A stretch of 44,524 nt of DNA from an uncultured Prevotella sp. (GTDB lineage: Bacteria > Bacteroidota > Bacteroidia > Bacteroidales > Bacteroidaceae), in the NCBI GenBank assembly GCA_900769055.1, contig CAAGFF010000246.1:1-44524 (forward strand), read 5' to 3'. Below the pieces are notes generated by a model. It saw only the letters and a list, made by a program, of their open reading frames with translations. It made no database searches and had not been told where the DNA came from. The position numbers were made by a program, and so were the translations under genes. Positions 9,467 through 16,840 of the stretch are shown piece by piece. The first letter of the stretch is position 1. Every line of letters begins with the position of its first letter.

Positions 9467-10141
9467 ATGAAAATTGGAATTATCGTAGCCATGGACAAGG
9501 AGTTTGCACAACTCATGACACTCCTTGACGACAGCTGCAAGGAACACTATCACAACACTGATTTTGTCAGCGGCAAGATTGGAAACAATGAAGTTATCAT
9601 GCAACAATGCGGCATTGGGAAGGTGAACTCTGCCATAGGAGCCGTAGAAATGATCAACCGCTTTGCCCCCGACCTGATAATATCCACAGGCGTAGCTGGT
9701 GGTGCAGACGCAAAAATGTCGCCACTCGATGTGGTGGTGTCCACAGAATGTACATACCATGACGCCTATTGCGGAAGCGAATGCGAATATGGTCAGATAA
9801 TGGGTATGCCAGCAAGATACAAATCACCGCAGGCACTCGTAGACAAGGCTCTGAGCTGCGGCAATGTCACGGCCGGGCTCATAGTAAGCGGAGAGTGGTT
9901 TGTTGACAGCCGTGAGAAAATGCTGTCCATACTCGATCACTTCCCCACGGCGAAGGCTGTTGACATGGAGAGTTGCTCCATTGCACAGACATGCCACAAA
10001 TACAAGACCCCATTCGTGTCGTTCAGAATAATCAGCGACGTACCACTTAACGACACTGACGCCTCGCAGTATTTCGACTTCTGGAACCGTATGGCAGAGG
10101 GCAGCTTCAACGTTACCAAGGAGTTCCTCTCCAAACTGTAG
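9467..10141 (+). CDS. mtnN: 5'-methylthioadenosine/S-adenosylhomocysteine nucleosidase
   Basis: This cytoplasmic enzyme hydrolyses S-adenosylhomocysteine to adenine plus S-ribosylhomocysteine, and methylthioadenosine to methylthioribose. At 224 residues it is the usual length. The N-terminal IGIIVAMDKEF places a glutamate at residue 12, the position of the catalytic Glu12 of the E. coli enzyme. The ribose-binding block is KAVDMESCSIAQ, and SDVPLNDTDA supplies the expected catalytic aspartate. luxS begins 40 bases downstream on the same strand and uses its product directly, so this is a complete two-step detoxification and AI-2 route. Confidence 0.95.
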   Translation: MKIGIIVAMDKEFAQLMTLLDDSCKEHYHNTDFVSGKIGNNEVIMQQCGIGKVNSAIGAVEMINRFAPDLIISTGVAGGADAKMSPLDVVVSTECTYHDAYCGSECEYGQIMGMPARYKSPQALVDKALSCGNVTAGLIVSGEWFVDSREKMLSILDHFPTAKAVDMESCSIAQTCHKYKTPFVSFRIISDVPLNDTDASQYFDFWNRMAEGSFNVTKEFLSKL

Positions 10142-10181
10142 TCATGCCAATATCCCTTAACTACATCTCAAAAAACAAAAC

Positions 10182-10664
10182 ATGGAAAAAATACCAAGCT
10201 TCACAATTGACCATCTGCGCCTGTTGCCAGGCATCTACGTCAGCCGCAAGGATAACGTCGGCAACGAGGTGGTCACGACATTTGACATACGCATGAAAGC
10301 ACCCAATCGCGAGCCAGCCTTGCACCAGGGAGCCCTGCATACCATAGAGCATCTGGCTGCTACATTCTTGAGAAACAACTGCGAATGGGCAGACAGAATA
10401 ATCTACTGGGGACCCATGGGATGCCTCACAGGCAACTACTTCCTTGTCAGGGGCGATTTTGAGAGCCGCGATGTCCTGCAATTAATGATAGACACCTTCG
10501 CTTTCATAGCAGACTATCAAGGTGAAGTGCCAGGCACTCAGCCACAAGACTGCGGCAACTACCTGCTGCATGACCTGCCAATGGCACGACTTGAGGCACA
10601 AAGATATTTAGAGGTATTGAGAGACATCAAGCCTGAAAACTTGGAATATCCAGGGAAGGAGTAA
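10182..10664 (+). CDS. luxS: S-ribosylhomocysteine lyase (AI-2 synthesis)
   Basis: LuxS cleaves S-ribosylhomocysteine to homocysteine and DPD, the precursor of autoinducer-2. The 160-residue product has every key residue: the zinc-binding HTIEH motif at His53 and His57, the general base Glu56, the catalytic cysteine at 81 in MGCLTGNYF, and the third zinc ligand Cys124 in QDCGNYLLHDL. It forms a likely operon with mtnN. The stop is followed within four bases by the 36-base repeat and a heptamer array shared with the convergent coaBC. Confidence 0.97.
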   Translation: MEKIPSFTIDHLRLLPGIYVSRKDNVGNEVVTTFDIRMKAPNREPALHQGALHTIEHLAATFLRNNCEWADRIIYWGPMGCLTGNYFLVRGDFESRDVLQLMIDTFAFIADYQGEVPGTQPQDCGNYLLHDLPMARLEAQRYLEVLRDIKPENLEYPGKE

Positions 10665-10667
10665 GGG

Positions 10668-10703
10668 ACCCTCCCCAACCCTCCCTTAAAGGGAGGGAGA
10701 AGT
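10668..10703. repeat. 36-base dispersed repeat, copy 2
   Basis: Identical over 36 bases to 1135-1170, in the same plus-strand orientation. Its palindromic half (ccctccctt / aagggaggg) lies just past luxS and could act as a transcript-end hairpin between luxS and coaBC, although no T-run follows. Confidence 0.9.
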
Positions 10704-10759
10704 CTAAGGACTAAGGACAAATGTCAAAGGTCGAAGGAATAAGGGCTAAGGGTTAAGGC
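10704..10759. repeat. Heptamer array of eight units overlapping the coaBC 3' end
   Basis: Eight consecutive seven-base units: ctaagga, ctaagga, caaatgt, caaaggt, cgaagga, ataaggg, ctaaggg, ttaaggc. The coaBC stop (10746-10748) and its last three codons (Leu-Asn-Pro) lie inside the last two units, so the repeat has entered the gene end. Confidence 0.88.
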
Positions 10760-11945
10760 GGCTTCTCATTATTTTATCAAGAATGAGAGTTGCGGTTTGG
10801 TCTTTGGAACACTTGGGCAATTGCTCAACTCCATCGCTGGTGATAATGCTGACCCTATTGGTATCAGCAGCAAATCCGGTACCTTCCTCGCTGATGGAAT
10901 TGGCACATATCATGTCGGCATGCTTCTTTTCAAGTTTCGCTGTAGAATTGGCAATAAGGTTGGCAGTCTCCATGCTAAAGCCAACGATTATTTGTCCGGG
11001 GCGTTTCTTCTGTCCAAGCTCTGCAAGGATATCAGCTGTCCGGGTCAGAGGAATATTCATGTCGCCATCGTTTTTCTTTATCTTCTGTTCGGAATAGGAG
11101 GCAGGTGTATAGTCGGCCACAGCGCTGCACATCACGATGATGTCAGCCTCTGCCGAGTGGGCAATCGTCTCCTTGTGCATGTCAGCCGCACTAACGGCAT
11201 CTACGACAGTGACACCGTCGAACGGGCGTAATTCCACGGGACCGCTCACGAGTACCACGCTGGCCCCACGCAGACAGGCCATTTTGGCAATGGCGTAGCC
11301 CATCTTTCCCGTTGAGCGGTTGGTTATAAATCTTACAGGGTCTATGTGTTCCCTTGTTGGTCCTGCCGTTACGAGAACCCTCAGTCCAGTCATGTCGTGA
11401 GGACATGCGGAGTGGAAGAGTATGCGCTGCATAAGCAACTCCTCAGATGGCAGCTTGCCTCGTCCCGTGTCTCCACATGCGAGCCGTCCCTCGGCCGGCA
11501 TCATAACATCGTAACCGTATTCCTTAAGCTTCGAGATATTATCCTGCACGATAGGGTTTCCCCACATGTTGGTGTTCATTGCTGGCGCAACAATCTTTGG
11601 TGCCTTGCAGGCGAGGATGGTTGTCGTGAGCATATCATCGCAGATGCCAGAGGCCATTTTCCCAATGACGTTGGCCGTAGCAGGAGCAACCATGAAGACA
11701 TCGGCCTTAGCAGCCAGCGACACATGACCGACATTGAACTCGAAATTGCGGTCGAAGGTGTCAACGATGCACTTGTTGCCTGTTAGAGTCTCGAACGTCA
11801 CGGGCGTTATAAACTGGCAGGCGTTGCGCGTCATGATGACGTGTACGTCTGCGTGCACCTTGACAAGCATCGAGGCGAGGTTTGCGATCTTGTATGCGGC
11901 AATGCTGCCACTGACTCCCAAAAGTATGGTTTTTCCGCTTAGCAT
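10746..11945 (-). CDS. coaBC: Phosphopantothenoylcysteine decarboxylase / phosphopantothenate-cysteine ligase
   Basis: This 399-residue fused flavoenzyme joins 4'-phosphopantothenate to cysteine (CoaB) and decarboxylates the product to 4'-phosphopantetheine (CoaC), two steps of coenzyme A synthesis. The N-terminal CoaC half has the flavin-binding GVSGSIAAYK, the PAMNTNMW motif and the substrate clamp GRLACGDTGRGK with the catalytic cysteine. The CoaB half begins around residue 190 with VTAGPTREHIDPVRFITN and STGKMG. It ends the panB-panC-panD-coaBC block. The final residues and stop codon are formed by a heptamer array. Confidence 0.96.
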   Translation of the reverse strand: MLSGKTILLGVSGSIAAYKIANLASMLVKVHADVHVIMTRNACQFITPVTFETLTGNKCIVDTFDRNFEFNVGHVSLAAKADVFMVAPATANVIGKMASGICDDMLTTTILACKAPKIVAPAMNTNMWGNPIVQDNISKLKEYGYDVMMPAEGRLACGDTGRGKLPSEELLMQRILFHSACPHDMTGLRVLVTAGPTREHIDPVRFITNRSTGKMGYAIAKMACLRGASVVLVSGPVELRPFDGVTVVDAVSAADMHKETIAHSAEADIIVMCSAVADYTPASYSEQKIKKNDGDMNIPLTRTADILAELGQKKRPGQIIVGFSMETANLIANSTAKLEKKHADMICANSISEEGTGFAADTNRVSIITSDGVEQLPKCSKDQTATLILDKIMRSRLNP

Positions 11946-11956
11946 CTGATATACTA

Positions 11957-11977
11957 TTTAGACCTTTGACCTTAGTC
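11957..11977. repeat. Heptamer array, three units across the panD stop
   Basis: Plus-strand units tttagac, ctttgac, cttagtc. The panD stop codon (11972-11974) is inside the third unit. The array fills most of the short panD-coaBC gap. Confidence 0.75.
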
Positions 11978-12367
11978 CTCCATTGCCTCCAGCAGACCGT
12001 GTTTCTCGTAGTGAGCTTTACGTACAATGGCGTTTCGCTGGTCCACGAATAATACCGTCGGCTTATGAGTTGCAGCTTCCTGCGGTGTAAGGGAAGCATA
12101 AGCCATAATGATAACCTTATCTCCGACTTTGACACACCTGGCTGCCGCCCCATTGAGGCAGATGATGCCGGAACCGCGCTCGCCTGCTATGGTGTAGGTC
12201 TCAAATCGGCTGCCATTGTCAACGTCCACAATCTGCACCTTCTCATATTCCATGATGCCAGACTGCTCAAGCAGGTAGGAATCGATAGTGACGCTGCCTA
12301 CATAGTCTATCTCAGCCTGAGTGACTGTGGCACGATGAATCTTAGCCTTTAGCATTGTCAGTTCCAT
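11972..12367 (-). CDS. panD: Aspartate 1-decarboxylase proenzyme
   Basis: PanD converts L-aspartate to beta-alanine, the amine half of pantothenate. The 131-residue precursor has the self-cleavage site Gly24-Ser25 (YVGSVTID), which gives the pyruvoyl cofactor, at exactly the E. coli position; this supports the ATG at 12367. Conserved ERGSGIICLNGAAA follows. panC ends three bases upstream, so the two are translationally linked. The stop codon lies in a heptamer array. Confidence 0.96.
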   Translation of the reverse strand: MELTMLKAKIHRATVTQAEIDYVGSVTIDSYLLEQSGIMEYEKVQIVDVDNGSRFETYTIAGERGSGIICLNGAAARCVKVGDKVIIMAYASLTPQEAATHKPTVLFVDQRNAIVRKAHYEKHGLLEAMED

Positions 12368-12370
12368 GTC

Positions 12371-13219
12371 CTACTCCTCTCTCCAGATGAAATTGTCAAT
12401 TAGGCGTGTCTTGCCTATGAATACTGCTATGGCCACAAGCACTTCTCCAGCCAGGGTCTCCGTGCGCTGTATATTACAGAAGTCGACCACCTCTACATAG
12501 TCCACACGCGCAAGGGGCTCTTCTGCTAGCACGTCCCTGATGGCACTTATTACGTTAGCTGCGCTGCGCTCGCCTTTCTCTATAAGTTTGCGACCGGCCT
12601 TAAGGCTTCGTGATAGAACGAGTGCCGCCTGACGTTCCTCCTTGCTAAGATATGTGTTACGGCTCGACTTGGCAAGTCCGTCTTCTTCCCTGACGATAGG
12701 GCATGGTACAATCTCAATGTCGAAGTCGAGGTCGCGCACGAAACGGCGAATGGTGGCAAGCTGCTGCGCATCTTTCTGTCCGAAGTATGCCCTGTCTGGC
12801 TGCACGATATTGAATAGCTTGCTGACAACGGTGCATACGCCACGGAAATGGGTTGGGCGGCATGCTCCACATAGCAGTTCGGTAGTCTCGGTGGTGTCAA
12901 CGAAGGATGTGAAATGGGAAGGATACATCTCCGATGGTTCCGGATGGAATATGAGGTCGCCTCCAGCCGTCTCCACGGCTATCTTATCGTGCTCAATGTC
13001 ATGCGGATAAGCCTCAAGGTCCTCATTGGGGCCAAACTGTATTGGGTTTACAAAAACCGACACTACTGTGCGGTCGTTCTGCTGTGCCGACTTGGCTATT
13101 AGGCTCTGATGGCCTTCGTGTAGGTAGCCCATTGTGGGAACAAGGCCTACGGTGAGCCCTGAGCGGCGCCATTCCTTTACGATGGCACGTACTTCCTTAA
13201 TTGTTTTTACTATTTGCAT
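12371..13219 (-). CDS. panC: Pantothenate synthetase
   Basis: PanC condenses pantoate and beta-alanine, using ATP through a pantoyl-adenylate. The 282-residue protein has the class I nucleotidyltransferase signature VPTMGYLHEGH (His-x-Gly-His), the FVNPIQF pantoate pocket, the FGQKDAQQ block and the KSSRNTYLS loop equivalent to KMSKS. It is separated from panD by three bases and from panB by a 126-base spacer filled with two tandem arrays. Confidence 0.97.
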   Translation of the reverse strand: MQIVKTIKEVRAIVKEWRRSGLTVGLVPTMGYLHEGHQSLIAKSAQQNDRTVVSVFVNPIQFGPNEDLEAYPHDIEHDKIAVETAGGDLIFHPEPSEMYPSHFTSFVDTTETTELLCGACRPTHFRGVCTVVSKLFNIVQPDRAYFGQKDAQQLATIRRFVRDLDFDIEIVPCPIVREEDGLAKSSRNTYLSKEERQAALVLSRSLKAGRKLIEKGERSAANVISAIRDVLAEEPLARVDYVEVVDFCNIQRTETLAGEVLVAIAVFIGKTRLIDNFIWREE

Positions 13220-13258
13220 TTGGTGAATGTTTTTTTGTTAAGTGTCCTCGCTGTGAAT

Positions 13259-13345
13259 AGAGGAGATAGAGCAGATAGAGGAGATAGACATTTGAGCTTA
13301 GACCTTGGACCTCAGACCTCAGACCTCAGACCTCAGACCTTAGAC
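13259..13345. repeat. Compound array in the panB-panC spacer: 9-base then 7-base units
   Basis: Three 9-base units (agaggagat, agagcagat, agaggagat; 13259-13285) are followed by seven 7-base units (cttagac, cttggac, four identical ctcagac, cttagac; 13297-13345). The panB stop complement (cta, 13346-13348) begins what would be an eighth unit, ctaaaac. Confidence 0.92.
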
Positions 13346-14137
13346 CTAAAACGTATTCTCTGGAGCAGGGAATGTCCTGTTCTCACAGTCAACCTTATAC
13401 TGCCGGAATGCTTGAAGCATGGTTTCGTGGAGAGCTGCGTACTTGCGTACGAACTTAGGGGTGAAGCCACCACTATAGTCGAGCATGTCGTGACAGACGA
13501 GTACCTGTGCGTCGCACTGATTGCCAGCCCCAATACCAATGGTCAGTGCTGAGGAGCGTTGCGTGATAATGCTTGCAATCTCGGCAGGCACGCACTCCAG
13601 CGTTATGGCAAATGCCCCAGCCTTCTCTACGGCCAGTGCATCATCGAGAAGTCTCTGAGCAGACTCCTCCGTCTTACCCTGAACTCTGTAGCCTCCCAAG
13701 GTATTAAACGACTGGGGTGTAAGGCCGATGTGGGCAACCACAGGTATTCCTGCATCCACAATGGCGCGTATGCGGTCAGCATACACCACACCTCCCTCAA
13801 GTTTCACAGCCTGGCAGTTGGTCTCCTTCATAATGCGCCCCGCATTGCGGACAGCATCGTGGACAGATGTCTGGTATGACATAAAAGGCATGTCAACGAC
13901 AACGAATGCGTTCTTCGCTCCGCGGCATACCGCCTTGCCATGGTGTATCATATCGTCGACGGTTACGGCAAGCGTATTCTCATAACCAAGGATAACGTTG
14001 CCAAGAGAGTCGCCGACAAGTATCATATCAATGCCAGCCTCATCAATGAGACTGGCCGTATGGTAGTCGTAGGCAGTGAGCATGCTGAGCACGCGCTTGC
14101 CCTTTTGTTGTTGATAATATGTTACTGTATGTTTCAT
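13346..14137 (-). CDS. panB: 3-methyl-2-oxobutanoate hydroxymethyltransferase
   Basis: PanB transfers a hydroxymethyl group from methylene-tetrahydrofolate to ketoisovalerate, giving ketopantoate, the first committed step to pantothenate. From the ATG at 14137 it has 263 residues, with the metal- and substrate-binding LTAYDYHTA and ILVGDSLGNV, the KLEGG block and IGIGAGNQCDAQVLV. An upstream in-frame TTG at 14149 is rejected because that TTG is part of a promoter -7 box. The gene that reduces ketopantoate (panE) is not in the window. Confidence 0.95.
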   Translation of the reverse strand: MKHTVTYYQQQKGKRVLSMLTAYDYHTASLIDEAGIDMILVGDSLGNVILGYENTLAVTVDDMIHHGKAVCRGAKNAFVVVDMPFMSYQTSVHDAVRNAGRIMKETNCQAVKLEGGVVYADRIRAIVDAGIPVVAHIGLTPQSFNTLGGYRVQGKTEESAQRLLDDALAVEKAGAFAITLECVPAEIASIITQRSSALTIGIGAGNQCDAQVLVCHDMLDYSGGFTPKFVRKYAALHETMLQAFRQYKVDCENRTFPAPENTF

Positions 14138-14146
14138 TTTCCCGTG

Positions 14147-14154
14147 CAAAAGTA
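14147..14154 (-). promoter_or_regulatory. -7 box TACTTTTG for the panB operon
   Basis: On the minus strand TACTTTTG matches TAnnTTTG and lies ten bases before the panB ATG, so the transcript would have a very short leader. A TTTC (14175-14178) sits 20 bases upstream as a 3/4 match to the -33 box. Confidence 0.6.
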
Positions 14155-14259
14155 CTGCAAAATACGATAATAGGGAAACTTTGGCTTGTCTCTAACCATT
14201 CATTTAGCTTTTGTTAACGTCACTTGACGACCGAAAAGGAAAATATGAACAGTTTGTGA

Positions 14260-14272
14260 TATTCAATGAATA
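14260..14272. promoter_or_regulatory. 13-base palindrome upstream of the efflux operon
   Basis: TATTCA-A-TGAATA is a perfect dyad ending 22 bases before the -7 box of the tolC-like gene, so it covers the expected -33 position. It is a candidate operator for a repressor; no regulator can be assigned. Confidence 0.35.
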
Positions 14273-14294
14273 GTGCTATATGAGTAATATACAG

Positions 14295-14302
14295 TAACTT
14301 TG
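14295..14302 (+). promoter_or_regulatory. -7 box TAACTTTG for the efflux operon
   Basis: TAACTTTG fits TAnnTTTG exactly, 28 bases before the start at 14331. The same octamer precedes the OmpA-like, HTH and rpsO genes in this window. Confidence 0.65.
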
Positions 14303-14330
14303 CACCCGATTTTCAGAATAATAGATAGGT

Positions 14331-15677
14331 ATGAAAAAACTTCTGTTCATTTTTACTCTGACACTCTCTTTCCTCCCCTTAGCGGCGCAAGAGAGACTGT
14401 CGCTGTCGCAATGCCTGCAAATGGGTATTGAGAGAAACCTCTCGCTGAAGACCTACGAAGGTAACGTGGTCAAAGGCAAGCACGCCATCAGTGAGAACCG
14501 TGCTAAGCTGCTACCGCAGATAAACCTCGGCGCAGGCTTCAATGACAACTTCGACCCAGCAGTATCGGTGACCGACGGTACGCCCTATGGCAAGCTCTAC
14601 AATGTCACCAAGACCCTGCAGTACAACTCCTCGGCAAGCCTACAGCTGCAGATGCCGCTCTACAGTCAGACTGCTCTTACGGCGGTGGACATTGCCAAAA
14701 CCCTCGACCAACTGAACACACTCTCGTATGAAAAGGCACGCGAGGATCTTATAGTACAGATTAGCAAGATGTACTATCTGGCACAGAACACCGAGGAGCA
14801 AATTGGCATCATCTGCGACAACATCACAAGACTGGAAGAACTAAGGGACATCACTAAAGCTTTCTATGACAATGACATGGCACTTGAGGTAGATGTGAAG
14901 AGGGTGAATGTCAATCTTGAGAACCTCATGGTACAGCACGACAACGCAAAGGCTATGCTCGTACAGCAATACAACATGCTGAAATATGTCCTCGACTATC
15001 CTGCCGAGGCCGACATCGCTGTTGAACACGCCACCATGGACATACAGGACATGGCTGAGCTGTCAGGACTCAACGAGAACCTGTATGAGCTTCAGATGCT
15101 GAAGAAGCAGCAGACGCTGGCCGAGAAACAGCAGAAACTCGTTCGCGACGGATATCTACCTACGCTGTCGCTCACCGGCACATGGGCCTATACGGCATAT
15201 ACCGACAAGTTCAAGAACTGGTTCCACTCTGGTGAGTCAAACCACTGGTACCAGTCAAACGGCATCGGACTGTCGTTGCGCGTTCCTGTCTTCGACGGGT
15301 TCGAGAAGAGGTCGAAGATACGAAAGGCACAAGTGGACATAGACAACGCAAAAATATCCTACGAGAACACTCTCAAGAATATGAGAGCACAATATGCCAA
15401 CGCCGTCAACGACCAGGCAAACAACCAGCGCAACTTCAGCAAGCAACGCGACAACTACCTGCTGGCAGAGGACGTATACAAGGTGACAAGCGACCGCTAC
15501 CGTGAGGGAATAGCATCGATGACAGAGGTGCTACAAGACGAAATGAGCATGAGCGACGCCCAGAACAACTATCTCACTGCCCACTACAACTATCAGGTGT
15601 CAAACCTCACCCTGCTTAAGCTCACAGGCCAGTTGGAAAGGCTTGTAAAAGCAAGCCCCTCCCCGGTTCAACCATAA
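14331..15677 (+). CDS. TolC family outer membrane efflux protein
   Basis: This 448-residue protein has a signal peptide (MKKLLFIFTLTLSFLPLAAQ) and two TolC-type repeats. Each has long alpha-helical coiled stretches and the typical LSLSQCLQMGIERNLSLK opening. The second half has VPVFDGFEKRSKIRKAQ and the end TEVLQDEMSMSDAQNNYL. It forms the outer-membrane channel for the pump encoded by the next two genes (61- and 13-base gaps), exporting drugs, bile acids or a cell product. It is typical in length; no breaks are seen. Confidence 0.93.
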   Translation: MKKLLFIFTLTLSFLPLAAQERLSLSQCLQMGIERNLSLKTYEGNVVKGKHAISENRAKLLPQINLGAGFNDNFDPAVSVTDGTPYGKLYNVTKTLQYNSSASLQLQMPLYSQTALTAVDIAKTLDQLNTLSYEKAREDLIVQISKMYYLAQNTEEQIGIICDNITRLEELRDITKAFYDNDMALEVDVKRVNVNLENLMVQHDNAKAMLVQQYNMLKYVLDYPAEADIAVEHATMDIQDMAELSGLNENLYELQMLKKQQTLAEKQQKLVRDGYLPTLSLTGTWAYTAYTDKFKNWFHSGESNHWYQSNGIGLSLRVPVFDGFEKRSKIRKAQVDIDNAKISYENTLKNMRAQYANAVNDQANNQRNFSKQRDNYLLAEDVYKVTSDRYREGIASMTEVLQDEMSMSDAQNNYLTAHYNYQVSNLTLLKLTGQLERLVKASPSPVQP

Positions 15678-15738
15678 ATCAAGGTTATGGACTTTCCTAT
15701 CATTAACAATAATCATTAAAAGAAAATAATATACCGTC

Positions 15739-16827
15739 ATGGATACAAACAACAATAATACACCTACAGCAGCCGAGGCCACTGCCAAGAAACTGAAAAG
15801 ACAACGCATACGCCAATACATAGTCAGTGCCATAGGAGTGGCAATACTCGCATGGGGCATCTTCGAGATAGCATGTCTCTTCCTTGACTACAAGAATACG
15901 GAGACCAGCAATGATGCTCAGATTGAGCAGTACATATCACCAGTAAACATGCGCGCTACGGGCTACATCAAGAAGATATACTTCAAGGAACATCAGGATG
16001 TCAAGAAGGGCGACACGCTGCTGGTACTTGATGACCGTGAGTACCGCATCAGGGTCATGGAGGCAGAGGCCGCACTAAAGGACGCTCAGGCTGGGGCCAA
16101 CGTTGTAAACGCATCGCTTCAGACCACTGAGACCTCAGCAACTGTCTACGAGGCATCAATAGCCGAGATTGAAATCAGGCTCGCAAAGCTTGAGAAGGAC
16201 AAGCAGAGATACCAGAACCTGGTGGCAAGAAATGCTGCTACCCCAATCCAGCTGGAGCAGATTGAGACAGAGTATGACGCCACAAAGAAAAAGCTTGATG
16301 CCACACGCCGACAGCAGAAAGCTGCCTATTCGGGTGTGAATGAAGTACAGACACGCCGCGCCAACAGCGAGGCTGCTATTGAGCGGGCCGAGGCTGCGCT
16401 GGAGATGGCGAGGCTCAACCTGTCCTACTGCGTAGTGCTCGCACCATGTGACGGAAAGCTCGGAAGGCGCGCTCTGGAGGAGGGACAGGCTGTGAACGCC
16501 GGACAGACCATTACATATATCATGCCCGACACAGAGAAATGGGTCATCGCTAACTACAAGGAGACACAGGTAGAAAACCTTTTTGTCGGCCAGAAGGTGA
16601 AAATGACCGTGGATGCCATCAATGGAAAGGTCTTCGACGGCAAGATTACAGCCATCTCTGGTGCCACTGGCTCTAAATACTCACTCGTGCCTACCGATAA
16701 CTCAGCTGGTAACTTCGTGAAGATACAGCAGCGCGTGCCCGTGCGCATTGAGTTCGAAGGTCTGAGCAAGGAGGACAACGACCGTCTGGCAGCCGGCATG
16801 ATGGTAGTAGTAAAGGCACAACTCTAA
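15739..16827 (+). CDS. HlyD/EmrA family periplasmic adaptor
   Basis: The 362-residue membrane fusion protein has a short basic cytoplasmic N terminus, one transmembrane helix (IVSAIGVAILAWGIFEIACLFL) and an EmrA-like layout. The first half-lipoyl segment (VNMRATGYIKKIYFKEHQDVKKGDTLLVLDD) is followed by a long coiled coil (about 110-215), the second half-lipoyl (APCDGKLGRRALEEGQ) and a beta-barrel end. It bridges the MFS pump in the inner membrane to the TolC channel. It lies 13 bases before the transporter gene. Confidence 0.92.
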   Translation: MDTNNNNTPTAAEATAKKLKRQRIRQYIVSAIGVAILAWGIFEIACLFLDYKNTETSNDAQIEQYISPVNMRATGYIKKIYFKEHQDVKKGDTLLVLDDREYRIRVMEAEAALKDAQAGANVVNASLQTTETSATVYEASIAEIEIRLAKLEKDKQRYQNLVARNAATPIQLEQIETEYDATKKKLDATRRQQKAAYSGVNEVQTRRANSEAAIERAEAALEMARLNLSYCVVLAPCDGKLGRRALEEGQAVNAGQTITYIMPDTEKWVIANYKETQVENLFVGQKVKMTVDAINGKVFDGKITAISGATGSKYSLVPTDNSAGNFVKIQQRVPVRIEFEGLSKEDNDRLAAGMMVVVKAQL

Positions 16828-16840
16828 GGCCTACGAAATT

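Noticed and set aside
14138..14149. Upstream TTG start for panB
   Set aside because: The TTG is part of the TACTTTTG promoter box, so it would not be in the transcript; the ATG at 14137 fits the family start.
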